Virus record (IMG/VR): IMGVR_UViG_3300045978_000294
Location: 1 to 30,200 of that record
DNA length: 30,200 nucleotides
Strand: one strand, 5' to 3'
DNA from: a virus
The translations under genes were made by a program, and so were the position numbers. Below the pieces are notes generated by a model that saw nothing but the letters and a program-made list of their open reading frames with translations, ran no database searches and was not told where the DNA came from. Below, piece by piece: positions 20,622-28,995 of the stretch. Numbering within the stretch: the stretch's first letter is position 1; each line of letters begins with the position of its first letter.

Positions 20622-22838
20622 GTGGCTGAAGAGAGCAGGCAGGGGCGTGCGATTATTCGCCTGGGAACGCCGACGAACCCGACCCTCTATACAGCGCGGG
20701 TGCTGCGCGGACCGTCGAGCTGGCAGCGGCTCGCGCTGGCCTTTGTCGCCACCGAGCCGACCCTGCGCATTTCCTTACTGGGGCAGGCCGATACGCCAGG
20801 GCAGACGGTGGAATTCGACGGCATCCGGTTCTTGCCGCCTGGACGCAATCCCGTCCTGCTCATGGCCACCATCTTTGCGCGCTTTTTGCCGCATCTGGAG
20901 CTCGACCAGGCCAGCGTGACGGCCGCCGCTGAGCGGCGCAATGAATGGCTGTTTAGTGGCTATATCCCTGACCCTGGGCGCACCGATAACCTGCTGACGC
21001 GCATGGCGCAGGAGTGCTTCTGCACGGTGTTCAAGGACCTCGACGGCGTCTACAGGATTACGGCCGATGATCCGGACCATCTGCCAGTCCTGCATCTGGA
21101 CAGCCAACACGACATTGTCCAGGAGACGCTTGAGGTCCAGGGCCTGCCGATGGAGCAGGCCTACACGGATTTTTACCTGTGGTATCAGCGGGTCACGTCG
21201 CAGGTCACCACGAGCCAGGCCGGGCAGTACGCCGCCGTACTCTATGTCACACCAGACGACTCGATCAGCCAGTACGCCGAACTCCAGACGCTCTGCGCGC
21301 AGGCCGCCGACGCCTTGCAGACGCGCACGCGCTTTGATTTCCACTGCGACTTCATCGCCGACCCGGCCACCGCCGACCTGCTCCTGTCGCGCCTGGTGCG
21401 CCAGCTCACCGTGCTCAGGCGCGAGGTGTCGCTGTCGGCGACGCTGCCGGCCCTGCCGCTGAGCGTGACCGATCATGTCGCGGTGCGTGCACCGCTGCTC
21501 GGCCAGCAGCCATTTGTCGGGGAACTGCGGCGGGCGGCGGTGGGCTTCACGTCGCAGGCGCCAGGTTTGGCGATGGCGCTCACTTTGCGCGAATCGGGTT
21601 TACTGCGCGGCGTGTGGGAGTCGTGGGACACCACCGCTGGGGATACGGCCGCGATGGGACCACGCGGCTCAACGCGGGTGCGGGAATCCTGGGAGCATGT
21701 GCAGCGCTGGTTCCACCATACCTCTTTTGCGGCGTATGGGGCAGGGGGTACCTGGTGTCCGGCGCTGGCCGGGCTGTTTTCGCCGGCCCTGGCCAGCGAA
21801 CAAGAACAGCTCTACCTGGCCCTTGGGCCAGGACTCAGCGCGTTGCCCTCGGCGCGGACCGCGCCCCCGCTCTGGAAATTCACCAATGCCAATGTGGCGA
21901 CAATGGCCTGGAGTTCGGCGCTGACCGCCAGTAGCGCCGGGGCCGGCACCGCGCTCACCATGCTCACCGGAGCCGGAACCCCGCCGGCGCTGACCCCCTA
22001 TGCCGCGCTGATTCCTCCTGCGGCCGTCACCCCGACGCTCTGGCAACTCGACCCCGCCAATGCTGCGGCAGGGCAACAGCTTGCGACGGTCCCTGGGGGG
22101 CTCACAGGGTCGCGGGTCTGGAGCATGTTCCATGACGGCGTCAACCTGTATATCGGTTTGGCCAGGGGCGAGGTCTACCGCATCGCGTCCGGAGGTGGCG
22201 CGACGCTGGTGCATACGGTCGATCCAGGGGGGTCTCCTGGCCGGCGCGTGCGGTCCATGATGCTCGTGGCCGGAGGCGGCGCGTACTGGATCGCCGCCGA
22301 TAATGTCTCGCTCACCAGTACGCCCTCCGCGCTGATTTACCGCTCGAATGTCACGGTGCCGCCGAACTGGAACATCTATGCTATTGGCGGCACGCAGGTG
22401 TGCAACTTCGTGGCATGGAACGACACCCTCTGGATTGCCAGCGGTCTCGGCGCCGGCGCTGGCGCAGGGACGCGAGTAGACCTCTGGGCGCTGGCGGGTG
22501 ATGGGGTCACCTGGAGTATCCGCTACACCATAAGCGGCCTGACCGATGCGCTCCCGAGCAGTCTGGCCGCGTATGATGGCAGGCTGTATCTCGGCCTCAT
22601 GTCCATGACACAAACCACGTCTCTCAAGCAGATCTGGCGCTCGGATACGACTGGCGATGCCTGGGAGCTGGATATCGATGTTGCGGTCGCGTTTCCCGCT
22701 GACCTCAACACCGGTGTGACGGCACTGGGCGTGGCGCGGCGGCGCCTGTACGCGGCAACCGGTACCCCGTTCGGTGGACCAAGCAGCGGCGTGCAGGTCT
22801 ATTGCAGTCCAGGCCCGGAAGCCATTACAGGAGCCTGA
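20622..22838 (+). CDS. Tail hub-like protein with C-terminal propeller-like region
   Basis: 738 aa, GTG start after AAGGAGGAG. Residues ~12-75 look like the second half of a carbohydrate-binding module (LYTARVLRGPSSWQRLALAF, VEFDGIRFLPPG). Residues ~80-340 resemble tail hub/baseplate proteins (NLLTRMAQECFCTVFKDLDGVYRI, SDHV-like LPLSVTDHVAVRAPL, GFTSQAPGLAMALTLRES). Residues ~360-738 carry repeated blade-like strands (VWSMFHDGVNLYIGLARGEVYRI, GTQVCNFVAWNDTLWIASG, SSLAAYDGRLYLGL, VARRRLYAATG), suggesting a beta-propeller fused to the hub. It would sit at the tail tip and contact the cell surface. Domain calls are from pattern only. Confidence 0.6.
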   Translation: MAEESRQGRAIIRLGTPTNPTLYTARVLRGPSSWQRLALAFVATEPTLRISLLGQADTPGQTVEFDGIRFLPPGRNPVLLMATIFARFLPHLELDQASVTAAAERRNEWLFSGYIPDPGRTDNLLTRMAQECFCTVFKDLDGVYRITADDPDHLPVLHLDSQHDIVQETLEVQGLPMEQAYTDFYLWYQRVTSQVTTSQAGQYAAVLYVTPDDSISQYAELQTLCAQAADALQTRTRFDFHCDFIADPATADLLLSRLVRQLTVLRREVSLSATLPALPLSVTDHVAVRAPLLGQQPFVGELRRAAVGFTSQAPGLAMALTLRESGLLRGVWESWDTTAGDTAAMGPRGSTRVRESWEHVQRWFHHTSFAAYGAGGTWCPALAGLFSPALASEQEQLYLALGPGLSALPSARTAPPLWKFTNANVATMAWSSALTASSAGAGTALTMLTGAGTPPALTPYAALIPPAAVTPTLWQLDPANAAAGQQLATVPGGLTGSRVWSMFHDGVNLYIGLARGEVYRIASGGGATLVHTVDPGGSPGRRVRSMMLVAGGGAYWIAADNVSLTSTPSALIYRSNVTVPPNWNIYAIGGTQVCNFVAWNDTLWIASGLGAGAGAGTRVDLWALAGDGVTWSIRYTISGLTDALPSSLAAYDGRLYLGLMSMTQTTSLKQIWRSDTTGDAWELDIDVAVAFPADLNTGVTALGVARRRLYAATGTPFGGPSSGVQVYCSPGPEAITGA

Positions 22839-22839
22839 C

Positions 22840-23469
22840 ATGGCCTTTCCAGACTGGGAGTTTTTCATGGCCCACACCAGCCAACAGGCGTATCTCGACG
22901 TCTCCGCGCCGATTGTTGGCACGGGTTCGCTGCGCATGCAAGGCTCGGCCGCTGGCGTGGGCGCCGTGCAGGCGCGCTACGGCCAGGAGAGTAACCGGGG
23001 CTTTCGCCAGGGGCGGGTGACCACCCTGCTGCAGCCACGCGGCGGGCTGGCGGGGCAGGATATGTTCGGGCTCTACGCGGCGACGTCCCAGGACGATCTG
23101 ACAGGCACGACAGGCACCGCGTATGCTGCGCTGCTCGTCGTCGGCAGTACCCCGCAGAGCTGGGAGCTGCGGGTGGTGCGGGTGACCGCGGGCTTTAGTT
23201 CGACGCTCACCGTGCTGCAAACGACGCTGCTCACACTGGACATTGGCCAGACCCTCGCGGTGCAACTGCAGTGGCTCTCCGAATCCTCGTTCGGGACTGC
23301 CCTGCGCGTGGCCACCGGGGCGGCGCTCGACTACAGCGATCTGGCAGCGCAGCCCATTGTGCAGCAGCCAGGCGTACTCCTGCAATCGTCGGCGGGCGAA
23401 GGTCTGGTGGCGGTGCTCACCGCCAGTGGCAATGGTCTCTTTGACCAGACCCAACTCGAAGAAATTTGA
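22840..23469 (+). CDS. Tail tip protein, beta-rich, unknown specificity
   Basis: 209 aa, ATG at 22840 with CAGGAG upstream, 1 nt after the previous stop. The sequence reads as a single jelly-roll-like domain (GSLRMQGSAAGVGAVQARYG, DMFGLYAATSQDDLTG, AYAALLVVGSTPQSWELRVVRV, LAVQLQWLSESSFGTAL). It resembles concanavalin-like domains that report on binding rather than catalysis. It belongs to the receptor-end cluster. No catalytic motif is seen. Confidence 0.5.
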   Translation: MAFPDWEFFMAHTSQQAYLDVSAPIVGTGSLRMQGSAAGVGAVQARYGQESNRGFRQGRVTTLLQPRGGLAGQDMFGLYAATSQDDLTGTTGTAYAALLVVGSTPQSWELRVVRVTAGFSSTLTVLQTTLLTLDIGQTLAVQLQWLSESSFGTALRVATGAALDYSDLAAQPIVQQPGVLLQSSAGEGLVAVLTASGNGLFDQTQLEEI

Positions 23470-23481
23470 AAGGAGGTGACC

Positions 23482-23700
23482 ATGGGCCTCACCATACAAC
23501 GTCCTGGGATACCCGTGCCGCTACCGATTGGACGCGGAGGCACTGCTGGTACCACACCGGAAGCGGCGCGCACGAATCTGGAGTTGACCGATCTCGCCAC
23601 AGCAGACGTCGGCGCGGGCCTGGAGTTAAGCAATGGCGTGCTCAGTGCTACGGGCAGCGGCGACAGTCGGCGGCGCCTCTTTCTGCACATGGGGTCATAG
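23482..23700 (+). CDS. Small tail-cluster protein
   Basis: 72 aa from the ATG at 23482, which follows AAGGAGG at 6-nt spacing; the in-frame GTG at 23476 overlaps the ribosome-binding site and is unlikely. The sequence contains TPEAARTNLELTDLATADVG and LELSNGVLSATG, typical of a short fibre-attachment or trimer segment. The next gene begins 2 nt after its stop. Confidence 0.5.
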   Translation: MGLTIQRPGIPVPLPIGRGGTAGTTPEAARTNLELTDLATADVGAGLELSNGVLSATGSGDSRRRLFLHMGS

Positions 23701-23702
23701 CG

Positions 23703-24026
23703 GTGGCGATCAAGCAACTCTGTGGCGTTGCGCTGCCGTCCAGCGTGTTGACCAGTGTGTATACCGCGCCTGCGGAGGTCGCCATCTCCACGCTCGTCGT
23801 GACGAATCGTGGAGCCAGTGCGACCACGTTTCGCCTGGCCCATGCGCCAGGGGGGGCGGCGGACGCGCCAGGGCAGTATTTTGCCTATGACGTGCCCATT
23901 GCACCCAATACGATGGTGCCTTTCACCATGGGTATTTGCCTCAGTGCTGGTGATGCATTGCGGGCGTATGCAGGGAATGCCAATCTGACGGTGATCGCCT
24001 GGGGCGAAGAAGGTTCTAGCCTATGA
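23703..24026 (+). CDS. Conserved phage structural protein of receptor-end cluster
   Basis: 107 aa; a GTG start at 23703 is chosen because it lies 2 nt after the previous stop and begins the recognisable sequence. The pattern VAIKQLCGVALPSS, VYTAPAEVAISTLVVTNRG, FRLAHAPGG, YFAYDVPIAPNTMVPFTMGICLSAGD is one I recall from many phage structural clusters: a small beta sandwich of ~110 aa. It probably forms part of a fibre or tip. Its end overlaps the fibre gene start (ATGA). Confidence 0.6.
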   Translation: MAIKQLCGVALPSSVLTSVYTAPAEVAISTLVVTNRGASATTFRLAHAPGGAADAPGQYFAYDVPIAPNTMVPFTMGICLSAGDALRAYAGNANLTVIAWGEEGSSL

Positions 24027-25144
24027 GCGTTACTCCCTATCCGAATCCCGTTGACGCGCTTGATCCAACCTTGCAGGCGCTTGCGGCACTCCCGACCAGC
24101 GCTGACCGCGTGCCGTATTTTACGGGGGTGGATACGGCGACCACGGCGGCGCTGACGGCGTTTGCGCGCTCGCTGCTCGATGACGCGGACGCGGCGGCGA
24201 TGCGCGCAACGCTGGGGCTGGGGACGCTGGCGACACAGGACGCCAACGCCGTGGCGATTACCGATGGCCGCATCAGCCTGGGTGGGCACGCCTCCACCGG
24301 CGTGCTCGATGTGCAGGGCAGTGTGGTGGCGAGCGATGAACCGGGAAACTATTTTACGGTGCGTGCCTGGCCGGTCGCGCCGAGCGGCATCAGTACCGCG
24401 CAACCCATTCGTGTCGAGCCCATTACCGGGGCTGGTCTCAGCGGGTGTACGTTCTATGGCCTTGGCGTGCAGAATCAGTCGGCGTCCTTAAGTGGCGCGA
24501 CGGCCTTGATCCTCAATATCTCCAGTGGCAGTAATCGCTATAACGTTCGCGCCTCGGGCACCGCGCAGAACTACTTTGCGGGCAACGTCGGGATTGCCAA
24601 CTCCGCGCCGAGCTATCCGCTCGATGTGACGGGGCATGTGAACGTGACCAGCTCGCTCATGCTCAATGGGATGAGCGCGTCGAATCGCCTTTCCGTTGAA
24701 TATAACCGCACTACGGGATCTGGCGTGACTATCCGCCCTAGCGCCGATACGGGCGGCGGCAACACGATTCTTTTCCAGAATGCCGCTGGAACGGCTGTAG
24801 GGGCGATCACCACCTCAGCCACCGCCACCACGTATGCCACCTCCAGCGACCGCCGCCTGAAACGCAACGTGGCCCCCCTCGCCAACGCCCTCGCCACGCT
24901 GCGCCAGGTGCGGCCGGTGGCGTTTCGGTGGAACGTGGATGACTCGCCTGGCGAAGGCTTCCTCGCTGACCAAGTACAGCAGCTCATCCCGACCGCCGTG
25001 ACCGGCGAGCCGGACCAAATCGACGCGCAGGGCCATATCGTTCCACAAGGCATGGATCACAGCAAACTTGTGCCGTGGCTGACAGCAGGGCTGCAAGAAC
25101 TCGCAGCCCGCCTGGAGGCCATTGAATCGGCCCTTGGCCTCTAA
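24023..25144 (+). CDS. Tail fibre with S74 intramolecular chaperone (self-cleaving)
   Basis: 373 aa. The N-terminal ~85 residues are a common fibre stem pattern (LAALPTSADRVPYFTG, LTAFARSLLDDADAAAMRATLGLGTLATQ). The middle is strand-rich. The C-terminus is a peptidase S74/endosialidase-type chaperone: SSDRRLKRNVAPL, then RPVAFRWN, GFLADQVQQLIP and a final helix for trimerisation. In this family Ser of SD-x-R-x-K and the Lys five residues later form the cleavage dyad; here these are Ser275 and Lys280. Cleavage would release a ~99-aa chaperone and leave a mature fibre of ~274 aa. This is the best candidate for host recognition in the window. Confidence 0.85.
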   Translation: MSVTPYPNPVDALDPTLQALAALPTSADRVPYFTGVDTATTAALTAFARSLLDDADAAAMRATLGLGTLATQDANAVAITDGRISLGGHASTGVLDVQGSVVASDEPGNYFTVRAWPVAPSGISTAQPIRVEPITGAGLSGCTFYGLGVQNQSASLSGATALILNISSGSNRYNVRASGTAQNYFAGNVGIANSAPSYPLDVTGHVNVTSSLMLNGMSASNRLSVEYNRTTGSGVTIRPSADTGGGNTILFQNAAGTAVGAITTSATATTYATSSDRRLKRNVAPLANALATLRQVRPVAFRWNVDDSPGEGFLADQVQQLIPTAVTGEPDQIDAQGHIVPQGMDHSKLVPWLTAGLQELAARLEAIESALGL

Positions 25145-25157
25145 GAAGGAGACGCCT

Positions 25158-25445
25158 ATGGCAGTGTCGAATCTCGAACGCGATACCATGGCAAAGAGTT
25201 TTGCCATCGCCAAAACGCTCCTGCTCGATGTCCTCCCGAAACTCCAGGGCACCGACGTGATCTATAACAGCGTCGGCGGCGTGAAAGAAACCCTGGACCA
25301 GAACGAAATGAATGAACTACCCGAACTGAGCGGCTTAACCAAGACCCAGATGGATGACGGCGTGTATGCGCTCTGCGCCGTGATCCTGCCTGCCATCCAG
25401 AATAATTACGCGCAGCTCTCGCAGCTTGCGGCCCGCTTTCTGTAG
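25158..25445 (+). CDS. Small helical protein, unknown function
   Basis: 95 aa, ATG at 25158 after AAGGAG; upstream in-frame codons overlap the fibre gene and lack a site. Mostly helical (RDTMAKSFAIAKTLLLDVLPKL, TQMDDGVYALCAVILPAIQ, YAQLSQLAARFL). I do not recognise it. It lies between the fibre gene and a small coiled-coil gene. It may be a fibre assembly accessory, without direct evidence. Confidence 0.5.
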   Translation: MAVSNLERDTMAKSFAIAKTLLLDVLPKLQGTDVIYNSVGGVKETLDQNEMNELPELSGLTKTQMDDGVYALCAVILPAIQNNYAQLSQLAARFL

Positions 25446-25455
25446 GAGAGAGACC

Positions 25456-25698
25456 ATGGAGGAGTCGCTTGTCAGTGCCAAGCTGGCGGTATTGCGTCCT
25501 GCCCTGGCGCAAGTGCAGGCGGAATTGCTGTATACGCAGCGCAAGGTGAAGTCACTGCGGCAGAGTGAACAACACCTGTCAGTGGCGATCAGCGTGCTCG
25601 AAGAACTGACCAGGGAAGGCACGACAGCTCCAACGAGTACCCCTGCCCCGGAGCGCCGTGAAGCCGTCGTTATTGCCGATGGAGTCACGCATGAGTGA
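25456..25698 (+). CDS. Small coiled-coil protein
   Basis: 80 aa, ATG at 25456 with TAGGAGAG upstream. Residues ~5-52 show heptad-like spacing of hydrophobics (LAVLRPALAQVQAELLYTQ, VKSLRQSEQHLSVAISVLEEL), followed by a flexible Thr/Pro tail. It could form a short trimeric stalk or an assembly chaperone. Its stop overlaps the next ATG by 8 nt. Confidence 0.5.
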   Translation: MEESLVSAKLAVLRPALAQVQAELLYTQRKVKSLRQSEQHLSVAISVLEELTREGTTAPTSTPAPERREAVVIADGVTHE

Positions 25699-26347
25699 GC
25701 CGCAGTACGGGCAGGCATATCGCATGAGCGTGGGCCTGATCGAGCTGGCCACCGGGACATTCATGCTCAGTCCGCCGCTGGCCACAGGGGATTTTCGCAT
25801 CTCCAAAGACTTTGGCGCGTTTGCCGATCTTGGGACACTGCCTACGGTCACGCCTGCCAACTCCGGCCAGGTCCAGGTGAGCCTGTCAGCGACGGAGATG
25901 ACCGCCGCGCATCTCCTGATCGTCGCACGCGACCCGGACGGCATCTGGCAGGAGGTGCTCGTGGAGATGCACACGACGCAGATGGTCGGCAGTGATGGCG
26001 GGGTGCGCATCAGTAGTGATCCGCAGCCCGTGCTCGGGGTGAACGTGCTGGAGCTGGCGGGGGATGCCAGCAGTCCGGTCATTCTGGATCGCAGCGTGCG
26101 CACCATGGTGCGCGGCGTGGTCGCCACCGGGGCAACGGTCACGGTCATTCCGACGAGTAGCCTCACGCCCGCGGCCGTCAGCGCCAACGAGTTTGTGAGC
26201 CGCGTGGTGATTTTTGACGAGGACACGCTGACGCCCGCGCTGCGCGGTACAGCCACGGATATTACGGCTTCGACGGCGACCGGGGAACTCAGCGTGAGTA
26301 CCCTCCCAGTTGCACCGGTCGAGGATGATACATTTCTTATCGTGTAG
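25691..26347 (+). CDS. Conserved tail-cluster protein with two beta domains
   Basis: 218 aa from the ATG at 25691. The first ~105 residues carry a pattern I recall from other phage tail clusters: PPLATGDFRISKDFGAFADLGTLP, then VQVSLSATEMTAAHLLIVARD, DGIWQEVLVEMHTT. The last ~85 residues form a second beta unit (ILDRSVRTMVRGVVATGATVTVIPT, ALRGTATDITASTATGELSVS). It probably belongs to the virion surface or tail appendages. Confidence 0.55.
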   Translation: MSEPQYGQAYRMSVGLIELATGTFMLSPPLATGDFRISKDFGAFADLGTLPTVTPANSGQVQVSLSATEMTAAHLLIVARDPDGIWQEVLVEMHTTQMVGSDGGVRISSDPQPVLGVNVLELAGDASSPVILDRSVRTMVRGVVATGATVTVIPTSSLTPAAVSANEFVSRVVIFDEDTLTPALRGTATDITASTATGELSVSTLPVAPVEDDTFLIV

Positions 26348-26358
26348 GAGGATAGGCT

Positions 26359-26763
26359 ATGTTGCAGTATTCCGTTGCGCTTCGCAATGCTCAACTCGAC
26401 GAGGTGGAGACGGTGTTAGGCGTCAGCGCGCAGCTTATCGTGCGTAGCGGGGCACCACCTGCCAACTGTGCGGCGGCGGATACCGGGACGGTCCTGGCGA
26501 CGGTCTTGCTTCCCTCGGATTGGATGGCCCCAGCCGCGAATGGCTCCAAAGCCAAGAGCGGCACCTGGCAAGACCTCTCTGCCGATGGCACCGGCGTGGC
26601 CGGGCACTTTCGCATGAAGGACCAGGCCGGCACCACCTGTCACATGCAAGGGACCGTGACCGGGACCGGTGGGGGAGGCGATATGGAGGTAGACAATACT
26701 TCATTTAATACTGGTCAAAGTTTTACTATAGTGACCTTCCAAATCAACGCCGGCAACGCCTGA
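26359..26763 (+). CDS. Conserved small tail-cluster protein
   Basis: 134 aa, ATG after TAGGAGG. It begins LQYSVALRNAQLDEVETVLG and continues VLATVLLPSDWMAPAANGSK, GHFRMKDQAGTTCHMQG and a closing INAGNA. I recall this order of motifs from unannotated proteins in phage structural clusters. The last ~20 codons (26690-26740) are strikingly AT-rich compared with the rest, using ATA, ACT and TTT codons, while the protein ending still looks like the family. Confidence 0.55.
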   Translation: MLQYSVALRNAQLDEVETVLGVSAQLIVRSGAPPANCAAADTGTVLATVLLPSDWMAPAANGSKAKSGTWQDLSADGTGVAGHFRMKDQAGTTCHMQGTVTGTGGGGDMEVDNTSFNTGQSFTIVTFQINAGNA

Positions 26764-26780
26764 GCTGTAAAGGCTAACCC

Positions 26781-28691
26781 ATGCCGCCACGCACGCGCCT
26801 GCTCGGATCTGGTCTGCCGGGGCGGGCGCGCGCCCAGGGGCGTCATGCCCAGAGCGCGCTGACGCAGGCCAGCGACAGCCTTCAGAGTACAGCGTTCCTA
26901 GAGCTCCAGGCCGCAGCAGGCCTCTCCCAGGCAGACCAGACGCTTCAGGGCTATGGGGGGATCACGCACACCGGTCTGGGCCTCGTCCAGGCCACGCAAG
27001 ACTCCCAGGGCCTCCAGAGTGCGTCCTCCCTGGAACTCCAGGCAGCCGCCGCACTGACGCAAGCTGACCAGGCCTGTAGCAGCACTGCGCAGCGTGCGAG
27101 TCGCGGCCAGCTCGCCGCTGCACAGGCGCCGGACACCGTTGCCAGCAGTGCGGCACTGCCCCTCCTGGCGCACGTGCAGCAGACCCAGGCAGCCCAGACG
27201 ACGCAGGCGCAGGGACAGCTCTCCTTGCGCGCCACCCTCGCCGCCCAGCAAGCCAGTGACACCCTCACCAGTAGCGGCGCAGGGGCACTTGCCGGGCTGG
27301 GCGTGGTCCTGGTCACGCAGGATGGCCAGACGCTCCAGGCGCAGGGGCAACTGTCCTCGCAGGCGACGCTTGCGAGTGTGCAGGCGAGCGATACGCTCCT
27401 GAGTACTGCCCAGCTTGCCATTGCGGCCTCCGTTGTCGCCGGGCAGGGCAGCGCTCTCCTCAGCAGTGCGGCGATCGTGCAGGCGTTGACGTCTGCAGAC
27501 GTCACGCTGACCCAGGACGCCCACACCGCCCAGAGCAGCGCGCGAGTCTCGCTCCAGGCGCAGAGCACGCGCCTGCAAGCCAGTGACAGTCTTCAGGCTG
27601 CAGCAACGCTCGATCTGCGGGCGACGGTCCTGCGTATCCAGGATGCGCAGGGCAGTGCCAGTGTAGGGAGGGTTGCTCTCGCAGCCCAGTCTCTGCTGAC
27701 ACAAGCAGCGCAGACCAGCCAGGGCACCGCGCAGGCCGCGCTCCGCGCCCAGTTCGTCGCCCAGCAGGGCAGTGACGTGTTAGCCGCGAGCGCGGCCTTG
27801 CACGAGCATTATCGCGCCACGCTGGACCGCACGCAGGAGGAGCAGGGCCTTCAGGCTAGCGCGCGGCTGGCGATCCAGGGACAGAGTACGCGCACCCAGG
27901 ACGCGCAGACGCTCCAGAGCACTGTCTCCATGGCCGAAGGCCTGCGGGCTGTGAGCATCCTGGCGCAGGATGCTCAGTCCCTGGTGGCCACCGCCGAGGG
28001 TGGCAAGGTGGGGTATGCGGCGCTGCCCCAGGCCGGCGACCGTGCGCAGAGCACCGCTGTCCTGGAGCTTCAGGGCCGCGCCGCGGCGATGCAGGGCAGC
28101 GATACGACGCAGGCCATCGGCACGCTGGCGCTGACTGGTGCCGCAGCCATCCCGGCTGCCGGGGATACCCTGGTCAGTCGTGGCGCCGTCGAGATGCAGG
28201 CGCAGCTTGCCAGCGTCCAGCAGGACCAGCGACTCATTGCCATTGGCTATGCCGTTTTGCCGCCGCCGGCGGTCGCCATCTGTGCCAGCGTGTCCCTGGC
28301 GCCACGCCTGCACGCCAGCCTGGCGCTGGCTCCCCGCCTGCGTGCAGAGCAGACCGTGCGTCCTGTGGTCGAGGCAGCGCTCGAGCTGTCGCCGACGCTC
28401 AGTGCCAGGCTGAGCGTGACGCCAGACATCGAGGCACAACCGGCGGCGCCGGCCGCACTCCACCTGGCGGAGATCACGGTGGCGCCTGTGGTGGCCGCGG
28501 CCATCACTGCCGGGCCGATCCTCGCGGCGACTGTGCAGTGCCAGCCAGTGCTCGCTGCCTCTGGCCGGCTGCGGCCGATGCTGTGTGCTCAGGGCAGGCT
28601 GCGGCCGGCGCTCGCTCTCGGCCGCATCGTGACGCAATGCGCCGAATTGGAGGTATCCTATGTCGGGGATTCTCTATGCCTTGAACGATAA
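26781..28691 (+). CDS. Long QASQTLQ-type repeat protein (virion surface/tail appendage candidate)
   Basis: 636 aa, ATG after AAAGG. Residues ~27-489 consist of about 22 degenerate ~21-aa units of the form LTQASDSLQSTAxLxLQAxAA. The rest is a second repetitive region with ~10-residue periodicity (SLAPRLHASLALAPRLRA, GRLRPMLCAQGRLRPALA). Hydrophobics alternate with Gln/Ser/Thr, consistent with a beta-solenoid or stacked-hairpin rod. There is no signal peptide or catalytic motif. The unit is related to the repeats of the LamG fusion at 12129. Such sequence often makes elongated fibres; adhesion is inference. The 3' end overlaps the next gene by 32 nt. Confidence 0.6.
   Translation: MPPRTRLLGSGLPGRARAQGRHAQSALTQASDSLQSTAFLELQAAAGLSQADQTLQGYGGITHTGLGLVQATQDSQGLQSASSLELQAAAALTQADQACSSTAQRASRGQLAAAQAPDTVASSAALPLLAHVQQTQAAQTTQAQGQLSLRATLAAQQASDTLTSSGAGALAGLGVVLVTQDGQTLQAQGQLSSQATLASVQASDTLLSTAQLAIAASVVAGQGSALLSSAAIVQALTSADVTLTQDAHTAQSSARVSLQAQSTRLQASDSLQAAATLDLRATVLRIQDAQGSASVGRVALAAQSLLTQAAQTSQGTAQAALRAQFVAQQGSDVLAASAALHEHYRATLDRTQEEQGLQASARLAIQGQSTRTQDAQTLQSTVSMAEGLRAVSILAQDAQSLVATAEGGKVGYAALPQAGDRAQSTAVLELQGRAAAMQGSDTTQAIGTLALTGAAAIPAAGDTLVSRGAVEMQAQLASVQQDQRLIAIGYAVLPPPAVAICASVSLAPRLHASLALAPRLRAEQTVRPVVEAALELSPTLSARLSVTPDIEAQPAAPAALHLAEITVAPVVAAAITAGPILAATVQCQPVLAASGRLRPMLCAQGRLRPALALGRIVTQCAELEVSYVGDSLCLER
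26859..28247 (+). repeat. About 22 degenerate ~21-residue coding repeats
   Basis: The core is Q-A-(S/D/G)-(D/Q)-(T/S)-L-Q-(S/A)-(T/S/A)-(A/G), recurring roughly every 21 residues across this span; examples are TQASDSLQSTA, SQADQTLQGYG, VQASDTLLSTA and TQDAQTLQSTV. DNA conservation between units is low, unlike the two near-identical units in the gene at 12129, so this array looks old and diversified. Confidence 0.75.
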
Positions 28692-28995
28692 TATCGTGCG
28701 CGTCGAGCAGGCACACGCCATTACCGAGACCGGCGACAAGCTTTATCTCGGGGCTGGCGCGCTGGTCGAGTGTGCGCTCACCGATATGCAAGACGTGCCC
28801 ATTGCCGGCGAGGTCTGGCCGCTGGTGCTGGAGTATGTGCCAGGGAGTCAGGGCGATTTTGAGGGCGTGTTGCGGGACACCCTCGAGTTGCCGCAGGTTG
28901 GCGACTGCGTCAAGGCCAGATTTACCATCGATAACGGTCCGGACCAGCGGGCAGTATTTACCACGACGTTTGTCGTCCATCAGCGCGACTGGTAA
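28660..28995 (+). CDS. Conserved small beta protein of tail cluster
   Basis: 111 aa. The ATG at 28660 follows TTGGAGG and lies inside the end of the repeat gene, overlapping it by 32 nt. The sequence has VECALTDMQDVPIAGEVWPLVLEYVPGSQGDFEGVL (read in parts) and an ending VVHQRDW. This fits a small immunoglobulin-like unit often found near the end of phage structural operons. Its exact role is unknown. Confidence 0.55.
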   Translation: MSGILYALNDNIVRVEQAHAITETGDKLYLGAGALVECALTDMQDVPIAGEVWPLVLEYVPGSQGDFEGVLRDTLELPQVGDCVKARFTIDNGPDQRAVFTTTFVVHQRDW

